NCBI RefSeq assembly: GCF_000785555.1
Contig: NZ_CP009129.1
Coordinates: 434,001 to 498,000, forward strand
From: Planococcus sp. PAMC 21323
GTDB lineage: Bacteria; Bacillota; Bacilli; Bacillales_A; Planococcaceae
Length of the DNA stretch: 64,000 nucleotides
Reading direction: 5' to 3'
Shown here one piece after another: positions 9,227 to 16,860 of this stretch. The position numbers were made by a program, and so were the translations under genes. The first letter of the stretch is position 1, and every line of letters starts with the position of its first letter. Under the pieces are notes generated by a model that searched no databases, was not told the origin of the DNA, and was given only the letters and a program-made list of their open reading frames with translations.

Positions 9227-10804
9227 TTGAAGAAGTATGGATCGAAGACAGATTGGCCCGTGCTGTTAATCAGTGGTGGGTTACTGGTCGCTTTTGTTAT
9301 TGCAGCATTTATCAATATAGAGTTTGTGTCGAATAGTGTAAATCAATCATTTGATTTTGCCGTTAACTATTTCGGTGCATTTTGGCAAGTCTTGTTATTG
9401 GGAACATTCTTTATTGCACTTTTTTTAGGATTTTCGAAATACGGCAAGGTCCGGCTTGGTGCTATGGACAAGCCAGAAGTTCCTTATTTTAAATGGATTG
9501 CGATGATCATGACAACCTTATTAGCAGGCGGAGGCGTATTTTGGGCAGCCGCAGAACCGATGTATCATTTTCTCGATGTCTCGCCTAATTTTGCAGGTTC
9601 AGGTGTAGAGTCGGGTACTAAGAGCGCCATTGTTCCTGCCTTTGCACAATCCTATTTGCATTGGGGATTTCTTGCGTGGTCGATTCTTGGAACGCTTGGA
9701 ACGATTGTATTAATGTATGCTCATTACCAAAAAGGCATGCCGTTAAAACCACGTACACTATTGTATCCGTTGCTCGGTGAAAAAATTATGAAAAACAGCG
9801 TATTAGGTACGATTATTGATGCATCGGCTGTTATCGCGGTCGCAGCCGGAACAATTGGACCGATTGGATTTCTCGGTTTGCAAGCAGCTTATGGTATGGA
9901 GGCATTGTTCGGCGTGCCGAATAACTTGTTTACGCAAGTAACCATCATTATCATTGTAGTAGCGATAGCGACCATTTCCGCTATTACAGGTTTGCGTAAA
10001 GGAATACAATTTTTAAGTAATTTGAATATCCTTATTACGCTAGTTTTAATGGCAGCTATTTTAGTGTTAGGACCAGGCGGGTTTATCTTTGATACGTTTC
10101 TTGCAGCAACTGGAGTTCATCTTCAAGAATTCCTGTCAATGAGTACGTTTAGAGGAGATTCAGTTTGGTTAGGTTCTTGGACCATCTTTTTCTGGGGTTG
10201 GTTCCTTGGATATGGACCAATGATGGCAATTTTCATCGCTACGATCACACGTGGACGCACAATTCGCGAATTGATTTTGGCTGTGTCAATTACAGCTCCA
10301 ATCGTTACCGCATTTTGGTTTACAGTTGTTGGCGGAACGGGGATGTTTTATGAACTTGCTCAGCCAGGGATTGTATCAAACGCATTAAATACTGCGGGAA
10401 TGCCGGCTGCAATGGTAGCTATTACACAACAATTGCCACTTAGTTCATTGATCGCTCCATTGTTCTTGGTCGTCACAGTCTTATTTGTTGTTACGACTGC
10501 AGACTCAATGGCGTATACGATTTCGGTAGCCATTACAGGTGATGGTCACCCACCGAAAAGCATGCGCGTTTTTTGGGCAATCGTCATGGGTGCGGTAGCA
10601 ATTGTACTCTTAATGATTAGCGAAGGCGGCGTTCAAGCGATTCAATCGTTTATTGTCGTTACCGCAATGCCAGTTTCGGTGTTGTTATTACCGACGTTCT
10701 GGGCTGCGCCAAAAGCTGCGAAAATCATGTTTGAAGATCAATTTGGTAGAACTGCCAAATCGAAGAGTAGAGCTACTGGGACGAATCCATTAAAAGATGT
10801 ATAA
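9227..10804 (+). CDS. BCCT family betaine/choline/carnitine transporter
   Basis: A 525-residue secondary transporter of the BCCT family, which takes up trimethylammonium compatible solutes (glycine betaine, choline, carnitine) or DMSP, usually with Na+. Twelve hydrophobic segments are expected and visible. Family markers are GGGVFWAAAEPMYHF (about 98-112), GLRKGIQFLSNLN, and the signature GSWTIFFWGWF at about 315-325. The TTG at 9227 is nine bases after AGGAGG (9212-9217) and gives the usual N-terminus; upstream in-frame codons lack a ribosome site and family similarity. The gene is monocistronic with a long, possibly structured leader. OpuD-like osmoprotection is likely, but the exact substrate is unknown. 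Confidence 0.9.
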   Translation: MKKYGSKTDWPVLLISGGLLVAFVIAAFINIEFVSNSVNQSFDFAVNYFGAFWQVLLLGTFFIALFLGFSKYGKVRLGAMDKPEVPYFKWIAMIMTTLLAGGGVFWAAAEPMYHFLDVSPNFAGSGVESGTKSAIVPAFAQSYLHWGFLAWSILGTLGTIVLMYAHYQKGMPLKPRTLLYPLLGEKIMKNSVLGTIIDASAVIAVAAGTIGPIGFLGLQAAYGMEALFGVPNNLFTQVTIIIIVVAIATISAITGLRKGIQFLSNLNILITLVLMAAILVLGPGGFIFDTFLAATGVHLQEFLSMSTFRGDSVWLGSWTIFFWGWFLGYGPMMAIFIATITRGRTIRELILAVSITAPIVTAFWFTVVGGTGMFYELAQPGIVSNALNTAGMPAAMVAITQQLPLSSLIAPLFLVVTVLFVVTTADSMAYTISVAITGDGHPPKSMRVFWAIVMGAVAIVLLMISEGGVQAIQSFIVVTAMPVSVLLLPTFWAAPKAAKIMFEDQFGRTAKSKSRATGTNPLKDV

Positions 10805-10835
10805 GCAGAAAAACTTAGAGAAAAAATTATAATTC

Positions 10836-10872
10836 AGTCAGCAGCTCATCATGAGGTTGCTGGCTTTTTTTT
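10836..10872 (+). terminator. Terminator after the BCCT gene
   Basis: AGTCAGCAGCTCA and TGAGGTTGCTGGCT form an imperfect stem around a 3-base loop, followed by seven or eight T. Confidence 0.85.
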
Positions 10873-10928
10873 GATAAAAGCAAAATATGTTCAAAATATG
10901 GCACCGCTTTCACTATTTCGACTTCATA

Positions 10929-10946
10929 TGACAATTGTCACTAGTG
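10929..10946. promoter_or_regulatory. Overlapping palindromes upstream of degV-family gene
   Basis: A perfect 12-bp palindrome TGACAATTGTCA (10929-10940) overlaps CACTAGTG (10939-10946), about 85-100 bp before the DegV-family start. This suggests an operator for an unknown regulator; no convincing -10 partner was identified. Confidence 0.3.
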
Positions 10947-11027
10947 TCCTACGGATTTGTCATGTAAGTTATTGTTAGGAGATAGCTGATTCCGTTGTAA
11001 AAATTGTACTTAGAGGAGAAATTTTTT

Positions 11028-11879
11028 ATGAAGAAGATAGCTTGGATTACGGACACAGCTGCACAACTCGAAGATCACTTTATCCAAAAACATGACGTCT
11101 ATGTATTGCCACTGGGTGTTGTTTTTTCAGATGGGGAATACAGAGAATCCATTGACCTAACAAAAGAAGAATTTTACGATAAATTAAAAATAGCAAAAGT
11201 TTCACCAAAAACATCACAACCGGCGATTGGTGAGATGCTTGAGTTATACGAAAAATTAGAAGCAGAAGGCTATGATTTTGCTGTTGCTGTTCACTTATCA
11301 AGTGGTTTATCAGGTACATTTGAAACGGCACAAGCAGCTTCTGAAATGACAGACTTTCAAGTATACACAATCGATTCACAAATTGGCTCTTTTCCAATGG
11401 TGAAAATGATTGAAGTCGGTAATCGTTTGTTCGAAGATGGCAAAACAATCGAAGAAGTGGTCGCAACCCTTACTGAAATGACACAGAAGTCAAAACTGTC
11501 ATTTATCCCTTCAAGTTTAGCGCAATTGCATAAAAGTGGACGCGTTTCAGGAACGCAGGCATTTATTAGTAATTTGCTGAACATTAAATTGGTCATAAGT
11601 TTTGTTGACGGAAAGCCTGTAATGACTGAAAAAGTGCGAACAAATAAACGAGCTAAAGATTATGTGATGTCGGTGTTGCGCGCAGATATGGCGAAGGGGA
11701 CAGTTCCAGAAGTGGCTGTGATTCATTGCAACAACGCACCAGATTCAGAAATTTGGAAAGCCGAGTTATTGCAGGAGTTTCCAAATCTAAAAGTAGAAGT
11801 GACCGCACTGAGTGTCTGTGTAGCAGTACACGCAGGTGACGGAACGACTGGTTTGAGTTGGGTTAGTTATTCAAAATAA
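11028..11879 (+). CDS. DegV family fatty-acid-binding protein
   Basis: The 283-residue product belongs to the DegV (FakB-like) family of two-domain proteins that bind a fatty acid and present its carboxyl group for phosphorylation by FakA. The N-terminus KIAWITDTAAQL and later HLSSGLSGTFETAQ and IDSQIGSFPM are characteristic; the Thr/Ser-rich TDTA and SSGLSGT segments bind the carboxylate head group. The ATG at 11028 follows AGAGGAG at 11012-11018. It is a single gene with its own strong terminator and no fakA beside it. It probably takes part in exogenous fatty-acid use, but its fatty-acid preference cannot be told. Confidence 0.88.
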   Translation: MKKIAWITDTAAQLEDHFIQKHDVYVLPLGVVFSDGEYRESIDLTKEEFYDKLKIAKVSPKTSQPAIGEMLELYEKLEAEGYDFAVAVHLSSGLSGTFETAQAASEMTDFQVYTIDSQIGSFPMVKMIEVGNRLFEDGKTIEEVVATLTEMTQKSKLSFIPSSLAQLHKSGRVSGTQAFISNLLNIKLVISFVDGKPVMTEKVRTNKRAKDYVMSVLRADMAKGTVPEVAVIHCNNAPDSEIWKAELLQEFPNLKVEVTALSVCVAVHAGDGTTGLSWVSYSK

Positions 11880-11883
11880 AGTG

Positions 11884-11925
11884 AAAAGACCGTCGATCTT
11901 ATGATCGACGGTCTTTCAATTTCTA
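11884..11925 (+). terminator. Terminator between converging degV-family and thioredoxin-like genes
   Basis: A 14-bp perfect stem AAAGACCGTCGATC / GATCGACGGTCTTT with a 4-base loop. T-rich sequence follows on the plus strand and TTTTCAC on the other, so it may work in both directions. Confidence 0.88.
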
Positions 11926-11931
11926 TAAAAC

Positions 11932-12279
11932 TTATTTGTTTATGAAGGCTTTAATTTCTTCATTGTCCATAGATGAATCGCATTTCACGTTTACTGTATC
12001 ACCATTTTTATAAATGAAACCAGGAACTGTTGGAATGTTATATTCATTACGTAACGAAGTAATGCCTGTCATATCATCTGACTCTACGCTGTTTACATGG
12101 TAAACATGAGTAGCTGTTTCATCTGCAACTTCTTTTAGTTTTTGTACGAAAGTCTTACAAAAAGGGCAAACCTCTTTACCTATGTAAAGAACGGCCTCAG
12201 AATCACCTTTCAGTAATTCTTTTGCTTTTGTCGAATCAATTTTTTCAAAACCTGCTATGTTTTCTTGGTAAGTTGTCAT
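11932..12279 (-). CDS. Thioredoxin-fold protein with CPFC site (PedC/BrcD-like)
   Basis: A 115-residue cytoplasmic protein with a thioredoxin fold. The redox motif CPFC is at 38-41 after a beta strand (AVLYIGKEV), and the cis-Pro segment IPTVPGFIY follows near residue 89. It resembles the bacteriocin accessory thiol-disulfide proteins (PedC/BrcD family) and general thioredoxin-like proteins; there is no bacteriocin gene here, so a general thiol role is more likely. The ATG at 12279 is preferred to an in-frame TTG six bases earlier, since GAGGAG stands 11 bases before it, though the TTG is not excluded. Confidence 0.8.
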   Translation of the reverse strand: MTTYQENIAGFEKIDSTKAKELLKGDSEAVLYIGKEVCPFCKTFVQKLKEVADETATHVYHVNSVESDDMTGITSLRNEYNIPTVPGFIYKNGDTVNVKCDSSMDNEEIKAFINK

Positions 12280-12531
12280 ATTCAATCAATCTCCTCTCTC
12301 TAATAACTTCATTGTACAGGAAGAGGCGAGTGGACCAAAAAGTTATGCTTATGGTATGTGCTCTTGAAACACGCTACTTTCCACAAAGCCGAGAGTCGTG
12401 TAAACTATACAAGGTTAAGAAAAGAAAGAGACCAACACAAACATTTGATACTTATGGATTTTCCGTATAGATACAACAAGAATTTTGGATGATGAAAAGT
12501 CATCTCTTGATGAAAGGATTGGAATTTGAAT

Positions 12532-13527
12532 ATGAAAGAGAATTTTTGGCGTGAATTACCGAAACCATTTTTTGTTTTAGCGCCGATGGAAGATGTGACG
12601 AATGTCGTATTTCGCCATGTAGTGGCTGAAGCTGCAAGACCTGATGTGTTTTTTACTGAGTTTACGAATACCGAAAGCTATTGTCATCCGGAAGGAATCT
12701 TTAGTGTTCGTGGCCGTTTAACATTTACAGAAGATGAACAGCCAATGGTCGCGCATATATGGGGCAACAAGCCTGAGCATTTCCGAGAAATGAGTATCGG
12801 CATGGCTAAGCAAGGTTTTAAAGGTGTCGATATTAACATGGGTTGCCCTGTACCAAACGTAGCTGCTAAAGGAAAAGGCAGCGGGTTGATTCGCTATCCA
12901 GATAATGCAGCCGAGATTATTCAAGCAGCTAAAGCAGGTGGCTTACCAGTAAGTGTGAAAACACGACTAGGATACACCGATTTAGATGAATGGAAAGGCT
13001 GGCTGACGCATGTATTTGAGCAAGACATTGCGAACTTGTCGATTCATTTGCGTACCAAAAAAGAAATGAGCGCGGTTCCTGCTCATTGGGAACTGATTCC
13101 AGAGATTAAAAAACTTCGTGATGAAATCGCACCGGATACACTTTTGACGATCAATGGAGATATTCCAGATCGCCAAGCTGGCTTAGAACTTGCCGAAAAA
13201 TACGGCATTGATGGTGTTATGATCGGACGTGGAATTTTCCATAACCCGTTTGCTTTTGAAGAAGAGCCAAAAGAACATAGTCCGAAAGAGTTGTTTGATC
13301 TACTAAGATTGCATTTGGATCTTCACGATAAATACTCAACCGACATCGAACCCATTGCATTTAAACCGCTTCGCCGCTTCTTCAAAATATATGTGCGCGG
13401 TGTCCGTGGCGTTGGCGAATTGAGAAATCAATTGATGTATACCGAAACCACCGACCAAGTCCGGGCATTGTTGGATGAATTTGAAGCGTTGAATAAAGCG
13501 GAGAGTTCAGTAGAAACGAATGCGTAA
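12532..13527 (+). CDS. tRNA-dihydrouridine synthase (YfjN-like)
   Basis: This flavoenzyme reduces specific uridines of tRNA to dihydrouridine using FMN and NADPH. The 331-residue TIM-barrel product shows APMEDVT at 17-23, the catalytic Cys105 in NMGCPVPNV, the phosphate-binding KTRLGY, NGDI and the GVMIGRG motif that holds the FMN phosphate, then the helical C-terminal RNA-binding domain. It resembles B. subtilis YfjN more than DusB. The ATG at 12532 gives the usual N-terminus; an in-frame TTG at 12526 is closer to AAAGGA and could add two residues. It forms a single-gene unit with a downstream terminator. Confidence 0.92.
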   Translation: MKENFWRELPKPFFVLAPMEDVTNVVFRHVVAEAARPDVFFTEFTNTESYCHPEGIFSVRGRLTFTEDEQPMVAHIWGNKPEHFREMSIGMAKQGFKGVDINMGCPVPNVAAKGKGSGLIRYPDNAAEIIQAAKAGGLPVSVKTRLGYTDLDEWKGWLTHVFEQDIANLSIHLRTKKEMSAVPAHWELIPEIKKLRDEIAPDTLLTINGDIPDRQAGLELAEKYGIDGVMIGRGIFHNPFAFEEEPKEHSPKELFDLLRLHLDLHDKYSTDIEPIAFKPLRRFFKIYVRGVRGVGELRNQLMYTETTDQVRALLDEFEALNKAESSVETNA

Positions 13528-13542
13528 GCTAAGTTTTTTAGC

Positions 13543-13582
13543 AGCCATCACCAAGTAATAATATTGGCGATGGCTTTTTTGT
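13543..13582 (+). terminator. Terminator after dus gene
   Basis: AGCCATC pairs with GATGGCT, extended by CCAA/TTGG around an A/T-rich loop, followed by six T. Confidence 0.82.
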
Positions 13583-13622
13583 TTAGATTTATACATCAGT
13601 AACACCGAAGTATTTTTACTAA

Positions 13623-13651
13623 TTGACTTCACATAACGATATCGTTATATT
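13623..13651 (+). promoter_or_regulatory. Sigma-A promoter of the marR-family gene
   Basis: TTGACT (13623-13628), 17 bp, TATATT (13646-13651). Transcription would begin near 13658, which excludes the in-frame ATG at 13654 as a start and supports the TTG at 13684. Confidence 0.75.
13633..13648. promoter_or_regulatory. 16-bp perfect palindrome in the marR promoter: probable autoregulatory operator
   Basis: ATAACGATATCGTTAT is a perfect 16-bp inverted repeat filling the promoter spacer and the first half of the -10 box. MarR dimers typically bind such palindromes over their own promoters. A bound dimer would block RNA polymerase. Autorepression is inferred from position and symmetry. Confidence 0.7.
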
Positions 13652-13683
13652 AAATGGCGAAGCAGATGATAGGAGTGAACCGT

Positions 13684-14118
13684 TTGACGCCAAACGTGGA
13701 GTTGCAAAACTTAAACTTGATCGATTTATTAAGCGAACGTCAAATAGCAACACGACGAATTACAGAACAAGCTTGGGACGAGGAAAGTGAAATTCGCATC
13801 TCAAATTCTGAGTGGGTTATTATGGCTCATATATACAAACAGCAACCTACCATTGCGTCCGTCACTAAAAACTTAGATATCACTCGTCAAGCAATTCATA
13901 AATTTATTAAAAACTTAGCTGCTAAAGGTTTAGTGGAAGTAAAAAATGTGGAGAACAATAAAAAAGAAAAATGCATTCGATTAACTGCTTTAGGTGAAGT
14001 GTGTCATGAGAAACACGAAATATTGAAACAGCGGCTAGAAGTTCAAATCGCTAATAAAATTGGTGCCGATCAATTGAACATTTTGAAAGATATGTTGAAA
14101 GCTGATTGGGGAATTTAA
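13684..14118 (+). CDS. MarR family transcriptional regulator
   Basis: A 144-residue dimeric winged-helix regulator. After an N-terminal helical region, the helix-turn-helix covers about residues 49-85 (PTIASVTKNLDITRQAIHKF), followed by the wing (NVENNKKEKCIRLT) and C-terminal dimerisation helices. The TTG at 13684 is eight bases after AGGAG (13671-13675) and lies downstream of the predicted start site. No transporter or enzyme is co-transcribed; the nearest genes are a dus gene and a converging CarD-like gene, so the ligand and regulon are unknown. A perfect palindrome in the promoter points to self-repression. Confidence 0.85.
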   Translation: MTPNVELQNLNLIDLLSERQIATRRITEQAWDEESEIRISNSEWVIMAHIYKQQPTIASVTKNLDITRQAIHKFIKNLAAKGLVEVKNVENNKKEKCIRLTALGEVCHEKHEILKQRLEVQIANKIGADQLNILKDMLKADWGI

Positions 14119-14126
14119 TAAACACT

Positions 14127-14173
14127 AAAAAACGTTTCACTTTCTCAAAACTTGAGAAAGTGAAACGTTTTTT
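14127..14173 (+). terminator. Bidirectional terminator between marR and carD-like genes
   Basis: A 16-bp or longer perfect stem (ACGTTTCACTTTCTCAA with its complement) and a 3-base loop is flanked by A-run and T-run, so it can terminate both converging genes. Confidence 0.95.
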
Positions 14174-14183
14174 GTTTGTAAGA

Positions 14184-14693
14184 TTAATTAACTGCCTGCG
14201 GTTGACCATCTGTAATCAAATCGTTAATCATTTGATTGACCTCTTCAAAACTGGTATCGAGCGCATGCGCAAGTTCTTTAAAAAGAATGATTTGGGTATT
14301 ATTCAAAAGTTTATAATCATGAGCATAAAAAGACTCTTTTTGAATTTGGGTATCAAATTTCTTGCGTAGCAATCCATTAATTACGCCTGCAATTTGCATA
14401 CGGTCACCTGACTGGATTTTCTTAGGTTGTGCTTTTGGATTTTGTAGAATTTCAGCTTCTACTTCGGGTTGCTTAAACACTTCAATAATTTCAAGTGCTT
14501 CATCTCTTTGAAGAAGTTTTAGCATAACAACCTTATCGTTACCGACAGGTGTACTAATTGTTACTAAGGTATTCTCCAAAGGCTGCAGTTGGTAATACTG
14601 CTTTGTGACGTCTGAAACCGTCATATCGTAAATATCGTTAATTTTACAAAGGCCGTGGGTGGAATAAATAATATGATCTCCAATAGCGAACAT
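14184..14693 (-). CDS. CarD/CdnL-like RNA polymerase-binding regulator
   Basis: A 169-residue protein whose N-terminus (MFAIGDHIIYSTHGLCKINDI) is the CarD_CdnL_TRCF Tudor-like domain that binds the beta subunit of RNA polymerase, followed by a helical, charged C-terminal region that in CarD/CdnL contacts promoter DNA. In Bacilli the YdeB type is a homologue of Myxococcus CdnL; its role in rRNA or general promoter opening has been studied mainly in other phyla. Here the middle part (about 80-100) is Lys/Gln/Pro-rich and unlike my memory of CdnL, so orthology is less certain than domain identity. AGGAGG lies eight bases before the ATG. Monocistronic. Confidence 0.8.
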   Translation of the reverse strand: MFAIGDHIIYSTHGLCKINDIYDMTVSDVTKQYYQLQPLENTLVTISTPVGNDKVVMLKLLQRDEALEIIEVFKQPEVEAEILQNPKAQPKKIQSGDRMQIAGVINGLLRKKFDTQIQKESFYAHDYKLLNNTQIILFKELAHALDTSFEEVNQMINDLITDGQPQAVN

Positions 14694-14884
14694 CTTTTTT
14701 CCTCCTCAAATGAAACTCATCTAAGACCACTATAACACACTATCTTAGAATTGTAAACTCGGTTGACAATTATGGAATAGTTTAGAAGCTGGTAGAATAT
14801 AGGTCTTAAGAAGTTTGAAAACACGTAGAAAGGGAATAGATATAAAGTATTAGTTTTGCATTGTCAAAACGGAGGTAGAACGAG

Positions 14885-15097
14885 ATGAAGAGTATAGAAG
14901 AAGCCAAGCAATTGATTATTGCTGAGAAGCTCAAACATTACAATGAACGGTTAGCAGATATTGAGCGAGATTTAAATTTTTTCTATAAAGAATCGATAGA
15001 TGATGAAGAGTCATTAAAGATTATTCAAGAATTGAAGAATAACGTAGAACGTTTAAAAATAAGAAAAAATAGAGAAACAAAAGAGACAGTCATGTGA
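14885..15097 (+). CDS. Small coiled-coil protein, unknown
   Basis: Not recognised. The 70-residue product is highly charged (mostly Lys and Glu), lacks Cys, Trp and hydrophobic stretches, and reads as two helices with heptad spacing (about 3-33 and 41-63), suggesting a helical hairpin or coiled coil in the cytoplasm. The start is supported by CGGAGG ten bases upstream. It precedes the YehS-like gene but a terminator overlapping its own stop probably separates them. Confidence 0.65.
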   Translation: MKSIEEAKQLIIAEKLKHYNERLADIERDLNFFYKESIDDEESLKIIQELKNNVERLKIRKNRETKETVM

Positions 15098-15111
15098 GGC
15101 TGTCTTTTTTG
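15084..15111 (+). terminator. Terminator overlapping the end of the small coiled-coil gene
   Basis: AGACAG and CTGTCT pair across a 10-base loop containing the stop codon, followed by six T. Confidence 0.65.
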
Positions 15112-15211
15112 CTGCCTTTAAGAAACTGAAGGACGAGAGAAGTTATGCTATTATTAGGACAGGATTTAATGTAGATCATAAAGATAATTGAGAGCAACAG
15201 GAGGAATTTAG

Positions 15212-15733
15212 ATGGACAATAATGATTTATTGATCCGATTGCGCTATGCATTGGATATAAAAAATAAAGACATGGTCGATATTTTCAAATTAGGTGGCAT
15301 CGATCTGAGTAAGGAAGAAGTACTGAAGGTGCTGACGAAGACTCCTGAAAGCGATGAAGATGAAGACGACAGCATTTGGATTGATCATGAAGATAATGAT
15401 GATTACATCAAAGCGGAAGATTCTCTGTTTGAATCGTTTTTAAATGGCTTTATAATTTTTAAAAGAGGTCGTCAAGAGCCAAAACCTGGACAACCTGAAG
15501 TTCCGTCATTGACCAATGAACGCTCGAATAACTTACTATTGAAGAAAGTGAAAATCGCTTTACAGCTAAATAGTGAAGACATGTTAGAGGTTTGGGATTT
15601 AGCAGGAGTTACCGTTACAAAAGGCGAGCTAGGTGCCTTACTTCGAAAAGTCGGACATAAAAATTACCAAGAATGTGGCGATCGTTATGCTCGCAACTTC
15701 CTTAAAGGATTAGCAATCAAATATAGAAAATAA
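15212..15733 (+). CDS. DUF1456 family protein (YehS-like)
   Basis: A 173-residue protein made of two copies of the DUF1456 domain, at about 3-70 and 105-168. Each begins with N-D/L-L-L-x-R/K-x-R/K-x-A-L and has a conserved aromatic/Asp pattern (DMVDIFKLGGIDLSKEEV; DMLEVWDLAGVTVTKGEL). A very acidic linker (EDEDDS and following) precedes the second copy. The family is widespread (E. coli YehS) but has no established function; the repeat looks like a DNA- or RNA-binding helical unit, which is only a guess. AGGAGG lies 7 bases before the ATG. Single-gene unit with a following terminator. Confidence 0.85.
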   Translation: MDNNDLLIRLRYALDIKNKDMVDIFKLGGIDLSKEEVLKVLTKTPESDEDEDDSIWIDHEDNDDYIKAEDSLFESFLNGFIIFKRGRQEPKPGQPEVPSLTNERSNNLLLKKVKIALQLNSEDMLEVWDLAGVTVTKGELGALLRKVGHKNYQECGDRYARNFLKGLAIKYRK

Positions 15734-15740
15734 CAATATA

Positions 15741-15780
15741 TCCCCATTAGCCTACAGTATCGGTTAATGGGGATTTTTTA
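15741..15780 (+). terminator. Terminator after the DUF1456 gene
   Basis: TCCCCATTA pairs perfectly with TAATGGGGA across a 15-base loop and is followed by six T. Confidence 0.85.
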
Positions 15781-15887
15781 TATTGGAAAATAAGACTTTT
15801 TTATGGACAAAAAGAACTATCACTTTTGTGTAAATATGATTATGATAGAGAGAAGTAATCACAGATGGATACAAAGGGGATAGCGAG

Positions 15888-16505
15888 ATGAATTGGTTGC
15901 CGAGGAGAAAGAATAAGGTGACAGCTTTTTGGGAGTGGTTTGTTGCTAACGAAGAATCGTACCTTCAACTAGACAGTACGGGCGGAATCAAACTGCTTAA
16001 CCAGTTGGAAAAGAAGTTGCAGAAAGTAAATCAGCATTTAGTTTTTGAAATGGGTGAGCCTCGTAAGGGCAGTAAGCCTGAGTTTGTTATTAGTGCAGAT
16101 GGCATGGTCGAAGCATTTGATGATGTGATTGAATTAGTTAAGCAAGCTCCTCAACTTAGTTTTTTTGACGTTGTCGCTTTTCGTCAACAACAAGCTGAAG
16201 AAATTTCAATTTCATATGGTGATATCGAATTGGGATGGAATGACCTTTTTTGTACATGCGAAAAAGATGAAAACAATGGTGAACTGGACTTGATTCTTTA
16301 TATTAAAGACTTTAACGAAGAAAATGAAGACGAATTTGTCTCGGCTGCTTTTATTTTATTGGATTCAATTATTGGCGAGTACAATGTGGGAATGCATATT
16401 GGAGAAATCGAGTTTACAAACTACGAAGGTCAGCCCAACGTCCGGCCTGTAAAAGAACTGCAAAGTTTGTTTATTACCGATCAAGTAACGGAATGCGGAA
16501 TATGA
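15888..16505 (+). CDS. Uncharacterised cytoplasmic protein
   Basis: Not recognised with certainty. The 205-residue product is acidic, lacks a signal peptide or membrane helix, and has a basic N-terminus followed by KVTAFWEWFVANEESY, a pattern I associate with small uncharacterised Bacillales proteins that begin with a Trp/Phe-rich helix. The second half alternates beta-like hydrophobic strands with acidic loops (about 105-175). The ATG is preceded by a weak AAGGGGA ribosome site. It is transcribed alone, between two strong terminators. No function can be assigned. Confidence 0.7.
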   Translation: MNWLPRRKNKVTAFWEWFVANEESYLQLDSTGGIKLLNQLEKKLQKVNQHLVFEMGEPRKGSKPEFVISADGMVEAFDDVIELVKQAPQLSFFDVVAFRQQQAEEISISYGDIELGWNDLFCTCEKDENNGELDLILYIKDFNEENEDEFVSAAFILLDSIIGEYNVGMHIGEIEFTNYEGQPNVRPVKELQSLFITDQVTECGI

Positions 16506-16507
16506 AA

Positions 16508-16550
16508 TGAAAAGTCGGTTCAGATAAAATTCTGAACCGACTTTTCATAT
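16508..16550 (+). terminator. Terminator after the 15.9-kb gene
   Basis: A 17-bp perfect stem (TGAAAAGTCGGTTCAGA with its complement) and a 6-base loop starting just past the stop codon. The T-run is part of the stem's 3' arm. Confidence 0.85.
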
Positions 16551-16625
16551 TTGTTCCACATAGAGTTGTATTAAAATAGATATTTTAAATTTAACAGAAA
16601 GTTCATTTTTTTTAGATAAATTCTC

Positions 16626-16654
16626 TTGACCTGGTCAAAAGATACCTGTACTAT
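16626..16654 (+). promoter_or_regulatory. Promoter of the S-box operon
   Basis: TTGACC (16626-16631), 17 bp, TACTAT (16649-16654). The start site would be near 16661, about 25 bases before the riboswitch. Confidence 0.7.
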
Positions 16655-16683
16655 ACTAAGAATACTAAAACTGAATAGTGAAT

Positions 16684-16798
16684 CTTTATCGAGAGAAGTT
16701 GAGGGACTGGCCCTATGAAACTTCAGCAACCAGCCGAAAGGTAAGGTGCTAAATCCAGCAGGCAAGAAATTGTCTGACAGATGAAAAGGAACGAGTTT
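16684..16798 (+). promoter_or_regulatory. SAM-I (S-box) riboswitch aptamer
   Basis: The leader contains the invariant S-box blocks: GAGAGAAGTTGAGGGACTGG, CCCTATGAA, CTTCAGCAACC, then AAGGTGCTAAATCC and a GATGAAAAGGAACGAG-type 3' part. It binds S-adenosylmethionine and, when bound, favours the terminator at 16807-16837, lowering yitJ-metH expression when SAM is plentiful. Confidence 0.97.
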
Positions 16799-16806
16799 GA
16801 TATCGT

Positions 16807-16837
16807 AAAGCCTTCTTTTTCATGAAGGCTTTTTTTG
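16807..16837 (+). terminator. S-box regulated terminator
   Basis: AAAGCCTTC and GAAGGCTTT pair across an 8-base loop, then T-run. It is the expression platform of the SAM riboswitch; alternative pairing with the aptamer's 3' side gives the antiterminator. Confidence 0.92.
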
Positions 16838-16860
16838 TTTATATAAAGGGGGGTTAATAG

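Noticed and set aside
12222-12470. 82-residue plus-strand frame overlapping the thioredoxin-like gene start
   Set aside because: It runs antisense through a supported gene and into a promoter region; composition is not protein-like.
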